DNA from: Candidatus Helarchaeota archaeon
GTDB taxonomy: Archaea > Asgardarchaeota > Lokiarchaeia > Helarchaeales > JABXJV01
Direction of reading: 5' to 3'
Assembly (NCBI GenBank): GCA_013375355.1
Contig: JABXJV010000349.1
Coordinates: 1 to 12,772 of the forward strand
Length of the DNA stretch: 12,772 nucleotides
Part shown: piece by piece, positions 1 through 7,741 of the stretch
How the letters are laid out: each line of letters starts with the position of its first letter
How positions within the stretch are numbered: the first letter of the stretch is position 1
Translations under genes and position numbers: made by a program
The notes under the pieces: generated by a model
The model's database searches: none
What the model was told of the DNA's origin: nothing
What the model saw: the letters and a program-made list of their open reading frames with translations, nothing else

Positions 1-585
1 AGTTAGGTATCCTATCATCCCTGCAATTGTATGTCCGATTATTGAATTTCCACCATCTGGGTAGGCATTAAGCCTTATAATCACTTGATATCTATCTAAG
101 ACCATATCTCCTGGATAATCTAATGTTCGTCCAAACATTGGTCCATAAATTGGAAGAGTATTATTAACTAGGATAAATTGTGAACAACTTAATGCGCTTC
201 CTGATAAAATCTGCATATAATCCGCCATATAATTTAGAAAAAATATTTGGTTATAGGTAACCCCTGCTCCTAAAGCAACTCCACACATTTCTATGAGATA
301 TTCTTCAGGGACAAATGGTTGCATTATCAATGTAAAATGAATACTTGCTAAATTCGTAAGAAGTTTAAAGAAACCATCCACAAGACCCAAAGCCGAACAA
401 ATACCTTGAATTTCATTTTTACATGATAATCCATATTGTAATCCAATAGAGAATGGGTCAATTCCCCACAAATCAACCACTCTATTTTGTGGCGTAACAT
501 CAGTTTTAATCCACCAATAAGATAAATATGAAACTCCTGCAAAAATTAGAATTGCAGAAAGAATAGCTGTTTCAACCTTTTTCAA
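1..585 (-). CDS. Membrane-anchored Ntn hydrolase, linear amide C-N hydrolase-like (partial, runs off left edge)
   Basis: Open from a TTG at 583-585 to the window edge, 195 residues seen. An in-frame stop lies two codons upstream, and the TTG overlaps the upstream gene's stop by 4 nt (TTGA), so TTG is the likely start. Residues 6-23 form a hydrophobic anchor. The body recalls the choloylglycine hydrolase / acid ceramidase / C45 group: a GVALGAGVTYNQIFFLNY segment (about 102-119), then Cys134 in CSQFILVNN as candidate N-terminal nucleophile after self-cleavage, then GRTLDYP (152-158) with Arg153 and Asp156 at the positions of the family's conserved GRNLDW-like motif, then an AGMIGYLT segment before the edge. 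Family members cut amide bonds in N-acyl lipids, bile salts or peptides. Here the enzyme would face outward on a membrane anchor; its substrate cannot be told. CSQ replaces the more usual CTS. Last visible gene of the G1-B2-A2-B1-A1 operon. Confidence 0.65.
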   Translation of the reverse strand, partial: MKKVETAILSAILIFAGVSYLSYWWIKTDVTPQNRVVDLWGIDPFSIGLQYGLSCKNEIQGICSALGLVDGFFKLLTNLASIHFTLIMQPFVPEEYLIEMCGVALGAGVTYNQIFFLNYMADYMQILSGSALSCSQFILVNNTLPIYGPMFGRTLDYPGDMVLDRYQVIIRLNAYPDGGNSIIGHTIAGMIGYLT

Positions 586-1142
586 AGATCAAAAAACTCC
601 CATATAGTGAATAAGCCATCTGATATTAAGTATGCTATTATTACAATAAAGATACAAAGATAAATTGCTTTTATTAACTCAAGATTAAATGTATCTCTTA
701 TGCTGAAGCTTAAGAGTAAAAGAAAGAAAAACACACACAATATTGTGATAAATCTTGAAAAAAAGAAAAGGATCTGAAAAGATTCCTTGTTCGAGCTGAC
801 CATCATTAAATTGATATCCCAAGCATTGATGAGATTTACTGATTTCAAATTATTTAAAATTGGTATAAATATATTATAAACCAATAAAGGGATAAATGAA
901 ATTCCAGCAGTCATTCCAAATTCCTTAAATTTGTAACCTCGTCTTTTTCTAGTATAATGGAGAATTAAATTAATAAAAATTAAAATAATTCCCCAAAGTG
1001 CTATAGAACGACTAACATTTAATAAAACTGATAAAAATAAACTAAGATCCCATGGATAGCTTAAAATAGGAAACATTATTCCACATAATAGCACAATTGA
1101 AATACCTGTGATTAGAATTTTTAAATCATATTTCGGAAACAA
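582..1142 (-). CDS. Five-TM membrane protein of unknown family
   Basis: A protein of 186 residues with about five hydrophobic segments (roughly 8-28, 46-63, 76-96, 122-147, 156-176) and a basic loop TRKRRGYKFKEFG (64-76) between the second and third. The start is TTG (1140-1142): an in-frame stop lies upstream with no ATG or GTG between, and AGAAGG sits a few bases before it. It lies 51 bp after A1 with no poly-T run on its strand in the gap, and overlaps the hydrolase start by 4 nt, so it is probably co-transcribed with both. I do not recognise the family. Size, five-TM plan and a Rab-like GTPase in the operon bring Yip1-type Rab-interacting proteins to mind, but I see no diagnostic motif, so this is only a suggestion. 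Confidence 0.7.
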   Translation of the reverse strand: MFPKYDLKILITGISIVLLCGIMFPILSYPWDLSLFLSVLLNVSRSIALWGIILIFINLILHYTRKRRGYKFKEFGMTAGISFIPLLVYNIFIPILNNLKSVNLINAWDINLMMVSSNKESFQILFFFSRFITILCVFFFLLLLSFSIRDTFNLELIKAIYLCIFIVIIAYLISDGLFTIWEFFDL

Positions 1143-1193
1143 AAAATGACCCTTCTTCTTATTTGATTGATTTTTTTAAAACAATTGAATATG

Positions 1194-2291
1194 TTATTGA
1201 ATCTTTTTGAAAATTTTTGTAACCAGGTAGGATGTCGGACGAAAGAGTGATACTTCGCCTTTCCAAGATTTTAAAGTATCCAAATAGAAGTCTTCAAAAT
1301 CCTTAATAAATTCTCTTAATAACATTTTCAAAGATTCTAATTCTTCGGTTGCTATTAGTATTCCAACTATTTCTTTTCCATATTCTAAAATAAAATATTC
1401 ATTTTCTTTAGCTAATGTTTTAAGTTCTTTACCGCCCTTAGTCATTTCAGTTAAAAGATCATGAATAATTGCTAAGGAAGCAGCTAATAAATCATCATCT
1501 AAACTCTTTCTCTTAATGAAATTTTCGTTATATAAACAAATTCCTTCTTTAGTAGTGACGAGTATGCCTTTCAATTTATCATACCAATCGATTTCAGAGA
1601 GAGATGGTATTACATAAAAAAAGATAGCCATTGAACAAATTCCTGAAATAATGAGTAGATCTCCATATACTCTAATATATGGTCCAAATAATTCAGAAGC
1701 AAAGTCGGATTGTCCCATAATTCCAACGAAAATTAATACTACCCCTAAAAATAGTCCTAATGTGTACAGTTTTAATTTTCCTTTTAGATATTTGAACATA
1801 TTATAGATATATAGGAAAATAAATACACTCATCGGAAAAATTGCGATATAAGTGAAGGACTGAGTTAGTACAGGGTCAAATAAATAAGAAATAATTAAAA
1901 TTGAAAAGATTGAAAATGAAATAATTGGCAAAGTCCATCGAGTATTTATAACACCTATTCTTTCGGAATGTAAAATGAATAAGAAAGCACCGATTACAAG
2001 ACTAGTATATGCTAAAAACAAAAAATACAGCCTATCGACATAATAAAAATCAGAAAACTGGTAAAAAAAATTCATAAACCCAAAAGAGAAGTATATGATA
2101 GACCATACAAGTTCTATTTTTGTTATTTTTTGATTTTTTTTATTTTTATAAAATTTATACAAGAAAATAACCCCAAATTCCCAGGATAAAAGGACAATAA
2201 TTATTTCCAATATTATAAAAATCTCTCTATATTCTCCTATGAGTGGAAATTCCATATTTAGTAATTTCAATAAATTCGGTATTTGTACCAA
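1194..2291 (-). CDS. 7-TM protein with C-terminal longin-like domain, type A (A1)
   Basis: Seven hydrophobic segments (about 25-47, 61-79, 88-108, 121-138, 145-166, 175-193, 209-229) are followed by the linker PSLSEIDWYDKL (229-240) and a soluble domain (240-363). The domain's order reads strand-strand-helix (268-284)-strand-strand-strand-helix (317-342)-helix (353-363), the order of a longin fold. Polar positions shared with A2 include FFYQFxDFYxVD at the end of TM2, HSE[RK] after TM3, and FGxxIRV before TM7; WKGEVSLF (343-350) matches WSGDVRLF in A2. The TTG start is supported by AGGTG six bases before it, but the ATG at residue 13 aligns better with the N-terminus of A3. It follows B1 by 9 nt, so the two are presumably co-translated. 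Family knowledge: longin domains often serve as GTPase-binding or regulatory platforms. Inference: membrane receptor acting with B1 on G1/G2. Confidence 0.85.
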   Translation of the reverse strand: MVQIPNLLKLLNMEFPLIGEYREIFIILEIIIVLLSWEFGVIFLYKFYKNKKNQKITKIELVWSIIYFSFGFMNFFYQFSDFYYVDRLYFLFLAYTSLVIGAFLFILHSERIGVINTRWTLPIISFSIFSILIISYLFDPVLTQSFTYIAIFPMSVFIFLYIYNMFKYLKGKLKLYTLGLFLGVVLIFVGIMGQSDFASELFGPYIRVYGDLLIISGICSMAIFFYVIPSLSEIDWYDKLKGILVTTKEGICLYNENFIKRKSLDDDLLAASLAIIHDLLTEMTKGGKELKTLAKENEYFILEYGKEIVGILIATEELESLKMLLREFIKDFEDFYLDTLKSWKGEVSLFRPTSYLVTKIFKKIQ

Positions 2292-2297
2292 TAATTA

Positions 2298-2302
2298 CAC
2301 CT
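2298..2302 (-). promoter_or_regulatory. Shine-Dalgarno AGGTG deciding the A1 start
   Basis: AGGTG overlaps the TAG stop of B1 and lies exactly six bases before a TTG. The B2/A2 junction has the same TAGGTG-N6-TTG layout, which supports TTG initiation in both A genes. Confidence 0.55.
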
Positions 2303-3419
2303 ATATTTTTGGAAATATCTTTTCTATAATTCTATCCATTGGTTTAAACATTTCTTCTTTTTTAGTGATTTCATAAACTTCCAGAAAACTATTTTCAAAT
2401 TGTTCTGTTACTTTATGAAGAAAAAATTGGATATTTATTAGGTCTTCCTTTATCGTTAGGGCAGATATGATCTTTTTACCGTAATCCAAAATAATTTTGA
2501 TATTTCCTTTATCAATAAACCTTAAATCTTTTTTAGTTTCTGTTAATTCGTTTATAATATCAACTATTCCTTTTATTCCCCCCGAAAATAACTCGATAGC
2601 TTTCTCATCCTCCTGACTTTTTATTAAAAAATTCTTGTGATATATTCCTTTACCACTTTCTTTATCAATCAAAAATAATGCAATTATATTGCCTTTCCAT
2701 TGGGCTTCGAGCAGCAAATTAAAGCCATTGAATGAATAAATAAGTAAAATTAATCCAATAATTGCTAAAATTTCAAAACTTATTAATACAATTTCATAAT
2801 TATTCGGGAATGTATTTCTTATAACACGGATTCCTTGATCTGAGAAACCAACCAAGGCAAATAATGACAAAATTAGGGCAAATGTCCCAAAGATTAGCTT
2901 TTTTCTTATTTTTCCTAAAGAATTTTTAATTAAATAATATATGAATATTAAAGGATAAAACGCTGAAAACCCAGCAAATGCGTTTATAATTGAATAGTAT
3001 AATGAGGAATTTCTAAAAACTAAAACTAATATCATCATTACTATCAAAAAAGAAGAAAATAGAAATCGGGTTTTTAAAAATTGACGGTAGTTATATTCTA
3101 AAGAGAAAGCCAAGATTAAAACTCCAACAGCCATTATAAAAATGCTGAAAATGTGTAGAAAAGATGAAGCTGATGATTGTGGCAGGTTTAAAAATAAATT
3201 ATATAGATTTAAAAAATAATTTCTTCTAATTACATAAAGTAAAATACCTGTTGCTGCAGCTAGATAATATAAACCATAACTTAGGCTAACATAATTTTCA
3301 GAATATCTTTTTCTCTCCTCAACCCACTGTTTTATAAAAATTAATGATAATTGATAAACTAAAACTACGACTATGAAATCTAATCTTAATAAAATCTCTC
3401 TTACTGAATTGAATAGCAT
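2301..3419 (-). CDS. 7-TM protein with C-terminal longin-like domain, type B (B1)
   Basis: A protein of 372 residues. Hydrophobic segments lie near 14-30, 46-64, 88-108, 118-135, 142-164, 174-192 and 209-231. A Trp linker LLEAQWKGN (236-244) then leads into a soluble domain (245-369) with the same predicted longin-like order as the A type. Markers shared with B2 are LLRLDF near the N-terminus, FSLEY/FTLEF after TM3, NSLGK[IV]R[KR]KL (166-175) before TM6, SDQGI[RK]V after it, ETKKDL (294-299) in the tail, and [LM]FKPMD[RK]II near the C-terminus. The ATG start has AAGGACT upstream. It is the same length as B2 and readily aligned to it along its whole length, consistent with pair-wise duplication of a B-A unit. 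Likely heteromeric partner of A1; function inferred from context only. A 74-bp gap separates it from A2 upstream. Confidence 0.85.
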   Translation of the reverse strand: MLFNSVREILLRLDFIVVVLVYQLSLIFIKQWVEERKRYSENYVSLSYGLYYLAAATGILLYVIRRNYFLNLYNLFLNLPQSSASSFLHIFSIFIMAVGVLILAFSLEYNYRQFLKTRFLFSSFLIVMMILVLVFRNSSLYYSIINAFAGFSAFYPLIFIYYLIKNSLGKIRKKLIFGTFALILSLFALVGFSDQGIRVIRNTFPNNYEIVLISFEILAIIGLILLIYSFNGFNLLLEAQWKGNIIALFLIDKESGKGIYHKNFLIKSQEDEKAIELFSGGIKGIVDIINELTETKKDLRFIDKGNIKIILDYGKKIISALTIKEDLINIQFFLHKVTEQFENSFLEVYEITKKEEMFKPMDRIIEKIFPKI

Positions 3420-3493
3420 TAAAATGAGTCCTTTTCTTATTATTTTACGATATGATTTTTTAAATTATTAAAAATATCTTAAAATTATTGACT

Positions 3494-4558
3494 TCATTGA
3501 ATTTTTTTGAAAATTTTCGATGTCAAATTGGTAGTTGGAAGGAATAACCTTACATCACCGCTCCATGATTTCAATGTATCTGAATAGAAGTTCTCAAATT
3601 CTGTCACAAATCTTCTTAATAAATATTTTAGAGATTCTAATAATTCTGTGGCTACCAATACTCCTGTTGTTTTCTTCCCATACTCTATAATAAAAAATTC
3701 ATTTTCTTTTTCTAGTATTTTAAGCCGTTTAAATCCTTTTGTCATTTCATCTAAAAATTCATGGATATTAAATAAAGCAGCGGCTAGTAATCTTTTATTT
3801 AATCGCGTTTTTTCTTGAAAATCTTCGTCATACATACAAATTCCTGTTTTATCTATAATTAAAATGTATTTCAGTTTATCATACCAATCAACTTCTGAAA
3901 GTGAAGGTATCAGATTAAAAAAAAGAGCAAGCAAACTAATCCCTAATATCATAAATAAATCCGCTAAAACTCTTATAAATGTTCCAAACATTGAAATAGC
4001 CATATCAGTTGCTCCAACATTACCAATAAATAATAATAATAAACCTCCAAATAACCCTATAGTGTAAAATTTAAATTTACCCTTTAGATTTCTAAACATA
4101 TTAAATATAAAATATAGAATAATAACAGTCGCGGGAAATATAGTAAGACCCGCTAGAGTCTGCGGTAATTCTGGATCCAAAAAATATGTGACTATAAAAA
4201 TTATGAGAATTAAAAAAGTTAGCCCTGGAAGAGTCCACTTCGTTTTTATAGTTTCAATTTTTTCTGAATGTACTGCAAATAGAAGTACACCTATTCCCAG
4301 ACTCATATAGCCCAATAATGAAAAAAATTGATGATCTACCATATAAAAATCACCAAATTGATAAAAAAAATGCGTTAATCCAAATGATACGAAAAAAATT
4401 GCCCAGTCCAGATCTATTCTTGTCAATTTTTGATCTTTTATATTTCGATAATATTTATATAAGAAATAAGCCATAAATTGCCAGCAAAGTAAAATTACAA
4501 TTTCCTCTAATATCATGACTGTTTCTCGATATTCTCCTAAAAATACTATCTCTATCAA
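3494..4558 (-). CDS. 7-TM protein with C-terminal longin-like domain, type A (A2)
   Basis: Close relative of A1. Seven hydrophobic segments are followed by PSLSEVDWYDKL and the longin-like tail, with DEMTKG, ENEFFIIEYGKK, LKSWSGDVRLF and SKIFKKIQ all nearly as in A1. I place the start at TTG (4556-4558; 354 residues) because it lies 9 nt after the B2 stop with AGGTG six bases upstream, exactly as in A1. A GTG at 4565-4567 abutting the B2 stop is in frame and would add three residues (MRC). A nearby ATG is out of frame. The homology with A1 extends through the tail to the stop, after which the two 3' gaps share only AT-rich character. Role as for A1: probable partner of B2. Confidence 0.85.
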   Translation of the reverse strand: MIEIVFLGEYRETVMILEEIVILLCWQFMAYFLYKYYRNIKDQKLTRIDLDWAIFFVSFGLTHFFYQFGDFYMVDHQFFSLLGYMSLGIGVLLFAVHSEKIETIKTKWTLPGLTFLILIIFIVTYFLDPELPQTLAGLTIFPATVIILYFIFNMFRNLKGKFKFYTIGLFGGLLLLFIGNVGATDMAISMFGTFIRVLADLFMILGISLLALFFNLIPSLSEVDWYDKLKYILIIDKTGICMYDEDFQEKTRLNKRLLAAALFNIHEFLDEMTKGFKRLKILEKENEFFIIEYGKKTTGVLVATELLESLKYLLRRFVTEFENFYSDTLKSWSGDVRLFLPTTNLTSKIFKKIQ

Positions 4559-4564
4559 ACATCG

Positions 4565-4569
4565 CACCT
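4565..4569 (-). promoter_or_regulatory. Shine-Dalgarno AGGTG deciding the A2 start
   Basis: AGGTG overlaps the TAG stop of B2 and sits six bases before TTG at 4558. The spacing is identical to the B1/A1 junction, arguing that its GTG belongs to the ribosome binding site and is not the start codon. Confidence 0.5.
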
Positions 4570-5686
4570 AAATCGCAGGAATTATTTCTTCAATTATTTT
4601 ATCCATTGGTTTAAATAAATCGACCTCTTTTAACCATAGATCATAAACTGGTAGAAAATTCTCTTCAAATTTTAATGTTACTTGAGAAAGGAAATAATGG
4701 ATATTCATTAAGTCTTTTTTTATTAAAAAAGCAGAAATTATTTTTTCTCCATAATGTAAAATAATTTTTACATTTTCTTTGTCAATAATATGTAAATCTT
4801 TTTTAGTTTCTGAAAATTCACTTACTTGAGCTATAATACCCTTTAATCCTAGGGCTAAAAATTTACTTGTATCTTCACTTTCCTGATTTTCCAATAAAAA
4901 TTTCTTAATGTACAACGGATTCCCCCTTTCTTTATCGATTATAAACAGAGAAATGATATTTCCTCTCCATTGCGCTTCTAAAAGTAGATTGAACCCCATA
5001 AATGAATAAATTAAGAGAATTAGTCCAAAAACAGCTAATGATTGAAATATAATCAAATAAGGCTCAAAGTATGGGGAAAAATTTTTCAAAACCTTTATAC
5101 CTTGGTCCGATATACCTGCTAATCCAATAATTGTAATTGTTAAGGAGACTGCTCCTAAAATTAGTTTCCTCCTAACCTTACCTAATGAATTTACAATTAA
5201 ATAATAAAGGAATAAATATGGAAACATTGCTGAAAAGGAAGCGAATAAGTTAATAATTGGGAAAAAATAAGGTGTATTCTGTAAATAGAGCATCATACAC
5301 ATTAAGACTGCTAAAAAAAATGAAAATATAAATTTAGTTTTTAAAAATTTATTGTATTTAAACTCCAATGTAAAAGAAAATAACAGCGATCCACAGCTCA
5401 TTACAAAAATTGTTAATATTAAAAGAAAATATGAATAATTTGATTGAATTTCAAAAAATCTCCATAAAGGATTGTCATTAAGATAATATCTTCTGAGTGA
5501 ATATAAGGCAAATCCGATTCCAATTATGGCATAATAAATACCATAACTTAATGAAACTAAATTCTCTGATCGTTCTTTTTTTTCTACGTACCATTGTTTA
5601 ATAAAGATTAAAGATAACTCAATAGTGAGAATGACAATTAGGAAATCCAAACGTAATAGCATTTCCCTTATTGTATTGAAAAACAT
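4568..5686 (-). CDS. 7-TM protein with C-terminal longin-like domain, type B (B2)
   Basis: A protein of 372 residues with the same seven-segment layout as B1, the linker LLEAQWRGN (235-243), and a longin-like tail (244-369) carrying FSETKKDLHIIDKEN, an ILHYGEKIISAFLIKKDL strand pair, a long helix (about 325-347), and DLFKPMDKII near the C-terminus. The ATG start has AAGGAA about eight bases upstream. It is the first receptor gene after the GTPase G1, 104 bp downstream of it. The gap has no poly-T run on this strand, so read-through from G1 is likely, but a weak TATA-like TTAAAATA on the minus strand could give a second promoter. Probable partner of A2. Confidence 0.85.
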   Translation of the reverse strand: MFFNTIREMLLRLDFLIVILTIELSLIFIKQWYVEKKERSENLVSLSYGIYYAIIGIGFALYSLRRYYLNDNPLWRFFEIQSNYSYFLLILTIFVMSCGSLLFSFTLEFKYNKFLKTKFIFSFFLAVLMCMMLYLQNTPYFFPIINLFASFSAMFPYLFLYYLIVNSLGKVRRKLILGAVSLTITIIGLAGISDQGIKVLKNFSPYFEPYLIIFQSLAVFGLILLIYSFMGFNLLLEAQWRGNIISLFIIDKERGNPLYIKKFLLENQESEDTSKFLALGLKGIIAQVSEFSETKKDLHIIDKENVKIILHYGEKIISAFLIKKDLMNIHYFLSQVTLKFEENFLPVYDLWLKEVDLFKPMDKIIEEIIPAI

Positions 5687-5790
5687 ATTTATTTCCTTTT
5701 TTTATCCCAATATCTTGATAAAAGAGCCATTTTATCTATTCTAATATTTTAAGTGATATTATATTATTTTCTAAAGCTTAACTTAATATT

Positions 5791-6330
5791 TTATGATTTA
5801 TTGCTTTTTTTTAATAATATTTGAGCTAATCTATAAAACGCATCATCTATTCCTTCACTTGTTTTCGCTGAAGTTTCAAAAAACCCCACTGCGTTTATTT
5901 CATTAGCTAAATCTGCTCCTTCTTTGACTTGAACTTGTCTCTTACCTTCTAAATCAACTTTATTTCCTACTAAAATAAATGTCGCATTATCTGAAAAATT
6001 CTCTAAATCTTTATACCATGTTCTTATATTTTCGAATGATTCTCTATTCGTAACATCAAAGACAAGCAATGCTGCTTTTGCACCAGAAGCATATTTTTTA
6101 CGAAGATCTTCAAATTGTTCCTGCCCTCCAATATCAAAAATCATAAATGCGACACTAGTTCCACCTACATCAATATCTTTTTCGAAAACATTATATCCTA
6201 AAGTTGATATATACTCATCTTCAAACTTATCATTTATATATCTGTCAACTATAGAGGTTTTTCCTACCGCAACATTACCGAAAAGTACTAACTTGAATCT
6301 AAATTCGTGTTCCATTCTAAAATCTCCCAT
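5791..6330 (-). CDS. Rab-like small GTPase (G1)
   Basis: A Ras-superfamily GTPase domain fills the 179-residue protein. P-loop GNVAVGKTS is at 18-26, switch I Thr43 in ISTLGYNVFEK, G3 DIGGQE at 66-71 with catalytic-type Gln70, G4 NKVD at 123-126, and G5 TSAKT at 153-157. The layout is Rab-like, but G3 reads DIGGQE instead of DTAGQE. The C-terminus (KKSNKS) has no cysteine, so prenylation in the eukaryotic Rab style is not possible; membrane recruitment would need a partner. It binds and hydrolyses GTP as a cytosolic switch. It is the first gene of the minus-strand operon containing two A/B receptor pairs, suggesting the tails are its regulators or effectors. Start choice: the first ATG lacks a Shine-Dalgarno, whereas the ATG at residue 6 has GGGAGA seven bases before it, so the protein may be 174 residues long. 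Confidence 0.95.
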   Translation of the reverse strand: MGDFRMEHEFRFKLVLFGNVAVGKTSIVDRYINDKFEDEYISTLGYNVFEKDIDVGGTSVAFMIFDIGGQEQFEDLRKKYASGAKAALLVFDVTNRESFENIRTWYKDLENFSDNATFILVGNKVDLEGKRQVQVKEGADLANEINAVGFFETSAKTSEGIDDAFYRLAQILLKKSNKS

Positions 6331-6530
6331 TGATAATTAATAGAAACTAATTTTTTTTTATTTTTTTTACATTAAAATCTATTGATTAAAAATTAGTCTT
6401 ACAATATCTAAGATTTTTTATCCCAATAAAATTATTTTTTAATAAATATTTTAAAGATTTCAATTCTAATATTCATTAAAAAATCCTAAAATCCTTATTT
6501 ACAGATTAAATAGTTTGAATTAAAATTCCA
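6331..6530. promoter_or_regulatory. Divergent promoter region between G1 and B3
   Basis: A 200-bp non-coding spacer between two divergently transcribed units, extremely AT-rich, with long T tracts near 6351-6369. It must hold promoters for both directions, but TATA-like strings are so common here that I cannot pick one with confidence. I see no clear palindrome or repeat. The head-to-head arrangement of a GTPase operon and a receptor pair would allow joint control. Confidence 0.5.
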
Positions 6531-7730
6531 ATGAAAAGGGGTTTTTTATTGTTTGAACAAATTAATATGATGCTTTCCCAAATTACCCCTAATCAAGAAA
6601 TTCAATTTTTAGTCTATTTTGCTGCTGTTATTATTGGTATTCAGTTAGCTATCTATTTTTTTTATCAATACTATAAAATTCAAGATGTTAACCTTAAATT
6701 GAACAGGATTCTACTATCCTTCGGCTCATTTACATTACTCATAGTGTTGGGTGCGTTATTTATGAATGTTTCAAGACATTTTGTGACAAATCCAAATTTC
6801 AGAGATTTTTTTACCCGAGTTGGCTGGATCTTTGCTTTTTCCGCCCCAATTGGATTTCTATCATTTATAATAGTAGAAGAATTTTCCTCTATAATGAATC
6901 TTAAAATTGTAAAAATATTAACCACTTTAAGTTTTATACCCATTATAACCGTTATTGTAGTACCTTCAACAAGATCTCCAATTTTTATTATTAGCATTAT
7001 TTTTACCCTTTCAGGAGCTTATTACATTCTTAATTTTCAAATAAAATTGATAAAGAAATCAGTAGGAAGTATTAGAAAAAAAATTCTTCAATTTTTTATT
7101 GGTGAAATTATAAGTCTAACTTCACTTGCTTTTGCAATACAGGTTGGATTGGGCATTTTACCACCAGGATTAAATGAATTTGTATATTACGTAGGTGTAG
7201 CTATTTTATTAACGGGATTTATAATTATGTTTTTTTCAGCTAATGATTTTCCCCCTTTTTACGAATTTGAATGGAAGGAAAATCTCTTAAAATTATTCAT
7301 AATTAATCAAAAAGATAATAGGGGTTTATTTTATTGTGATTTATCTGAAGTAATTGGACAAATTAGGTCTCCAAAGGAAATTGAAAGCGATCTCACTAAA
7401 TCTCTTAGGGAAAAGCTGCTTACAGGAGGTATTATGGGAATTGAATCAATAATTGCAAGAATAACCGATACAAAAAATGAAAAAATTAACAAAATCAAGC
7501 ATGAAGATTCTATGCTTTTATTAGATTATGGAATAAAACCTCTTAATATTACCTATGCTTTATCTGTTAAAAAGGATATAGCTAGTCATCGCCATTTTTT
7601 AAATGTTATCAAAACAAATTTTGAATCATTTTATAGAGAGATTTTGTTAAATTTAGATAATTTAAAGGAAAAACAAGAGCAATTTTTTAGTGGTTTTAAT
7701 ACAGAGATAGATAGATTATTGAAGGATTAA
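6531..7730 (+). CDS. 7-TM protein with C-terminal longin-like domain, diverged type B (B3)
   Basis: A protein of up to 399 residues. Seven hydrophobic segments (about 25-46, 58-79, 98-117, 126-145, 149-170, 185-208, 216-236) are followed by the linker FYEFEWKEN (243-251) and a longin-like tail (252-396). It is assigned to type B by its place before an A-type gene, the SVGSIRKK element (177-184, matching SLGKIRKK in B1), and the tail motif TGGIMGI...ITDTKNEK, which parallels SGGIKGI...LTETKKDL. The tail has an extra stretch (about 272-296) between the first strands and first helix. The similarity to B1 and B2 is weak, so this is an older copy. The first ATG is followed by AAAGGGG and, seven bases on, an in-frame TTG (residue 7). 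Starting there would align MFEQINMML with MLFNSVREIL of B1. Confidence 0.8.
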   Translation: MKRGFLLFEQINMMLSQITPNQEIQFLVYFAAVIIGIQLAIYFFYQYYKIQDVNLKLNRILLSFGSFTLLIVLGALFMNVSRHFVTNPNFRDFFTRVGWIFAFSAPIGFLSFIIVEEFSSIMNLKIVKILTTLSFIPIITVIVVPSTRSPIFIISIIFTLSGAYYILNFQIKLIKKSVGSIRKKILQFFIGEIISLTSLAFAIQVGLGILPPGLNEFVYYVGVAILLTGFIIMFFSANDFPPFYEFEWKENLLKLFIINQKDNRGLFYCDLSEVIGQIRSPKEIESDLTKSLREKLLTGGIMGIESIIARITDTKNEKINKIKHEDSMLLLDYGIKPLNITYALSVKKDIASHRHFLNVIKTNFESFYREILLNLDNLKEKQEQFFSGFNTEIDRLLKD

Positions 7731-7741
7731 AGGGTTTTTGA

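Noticed and set aside
348..542. Minus-strand open frame of 64 codons
   Set aside because: Out-of-frame shadow of the Ntn hydrolase fragment, whose frame stays open through the region with recognisable motifs.
3864..4067. Plus-strand open frame opposite A2
   Set aside because: Antisense shadow of the transmembrane region of A2; no protein-like features.
5689..5730. 13-codon mini-ORF ending 2 nt before the B2 start
   Set aside because: Could be a leader peptide, but it has no good ribosome binding site and such short frames are common by chance.
6331..6530. Repeats or an operator in the divergent spacer
   Set aside because: Apparent repeats are only A/T runs expected at this base composition.
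6680..6997. Minus-strand open frame of 105 codons opposite B3
   Set aside because: Antisense to a well-supported gene with no motif or ribosome site.
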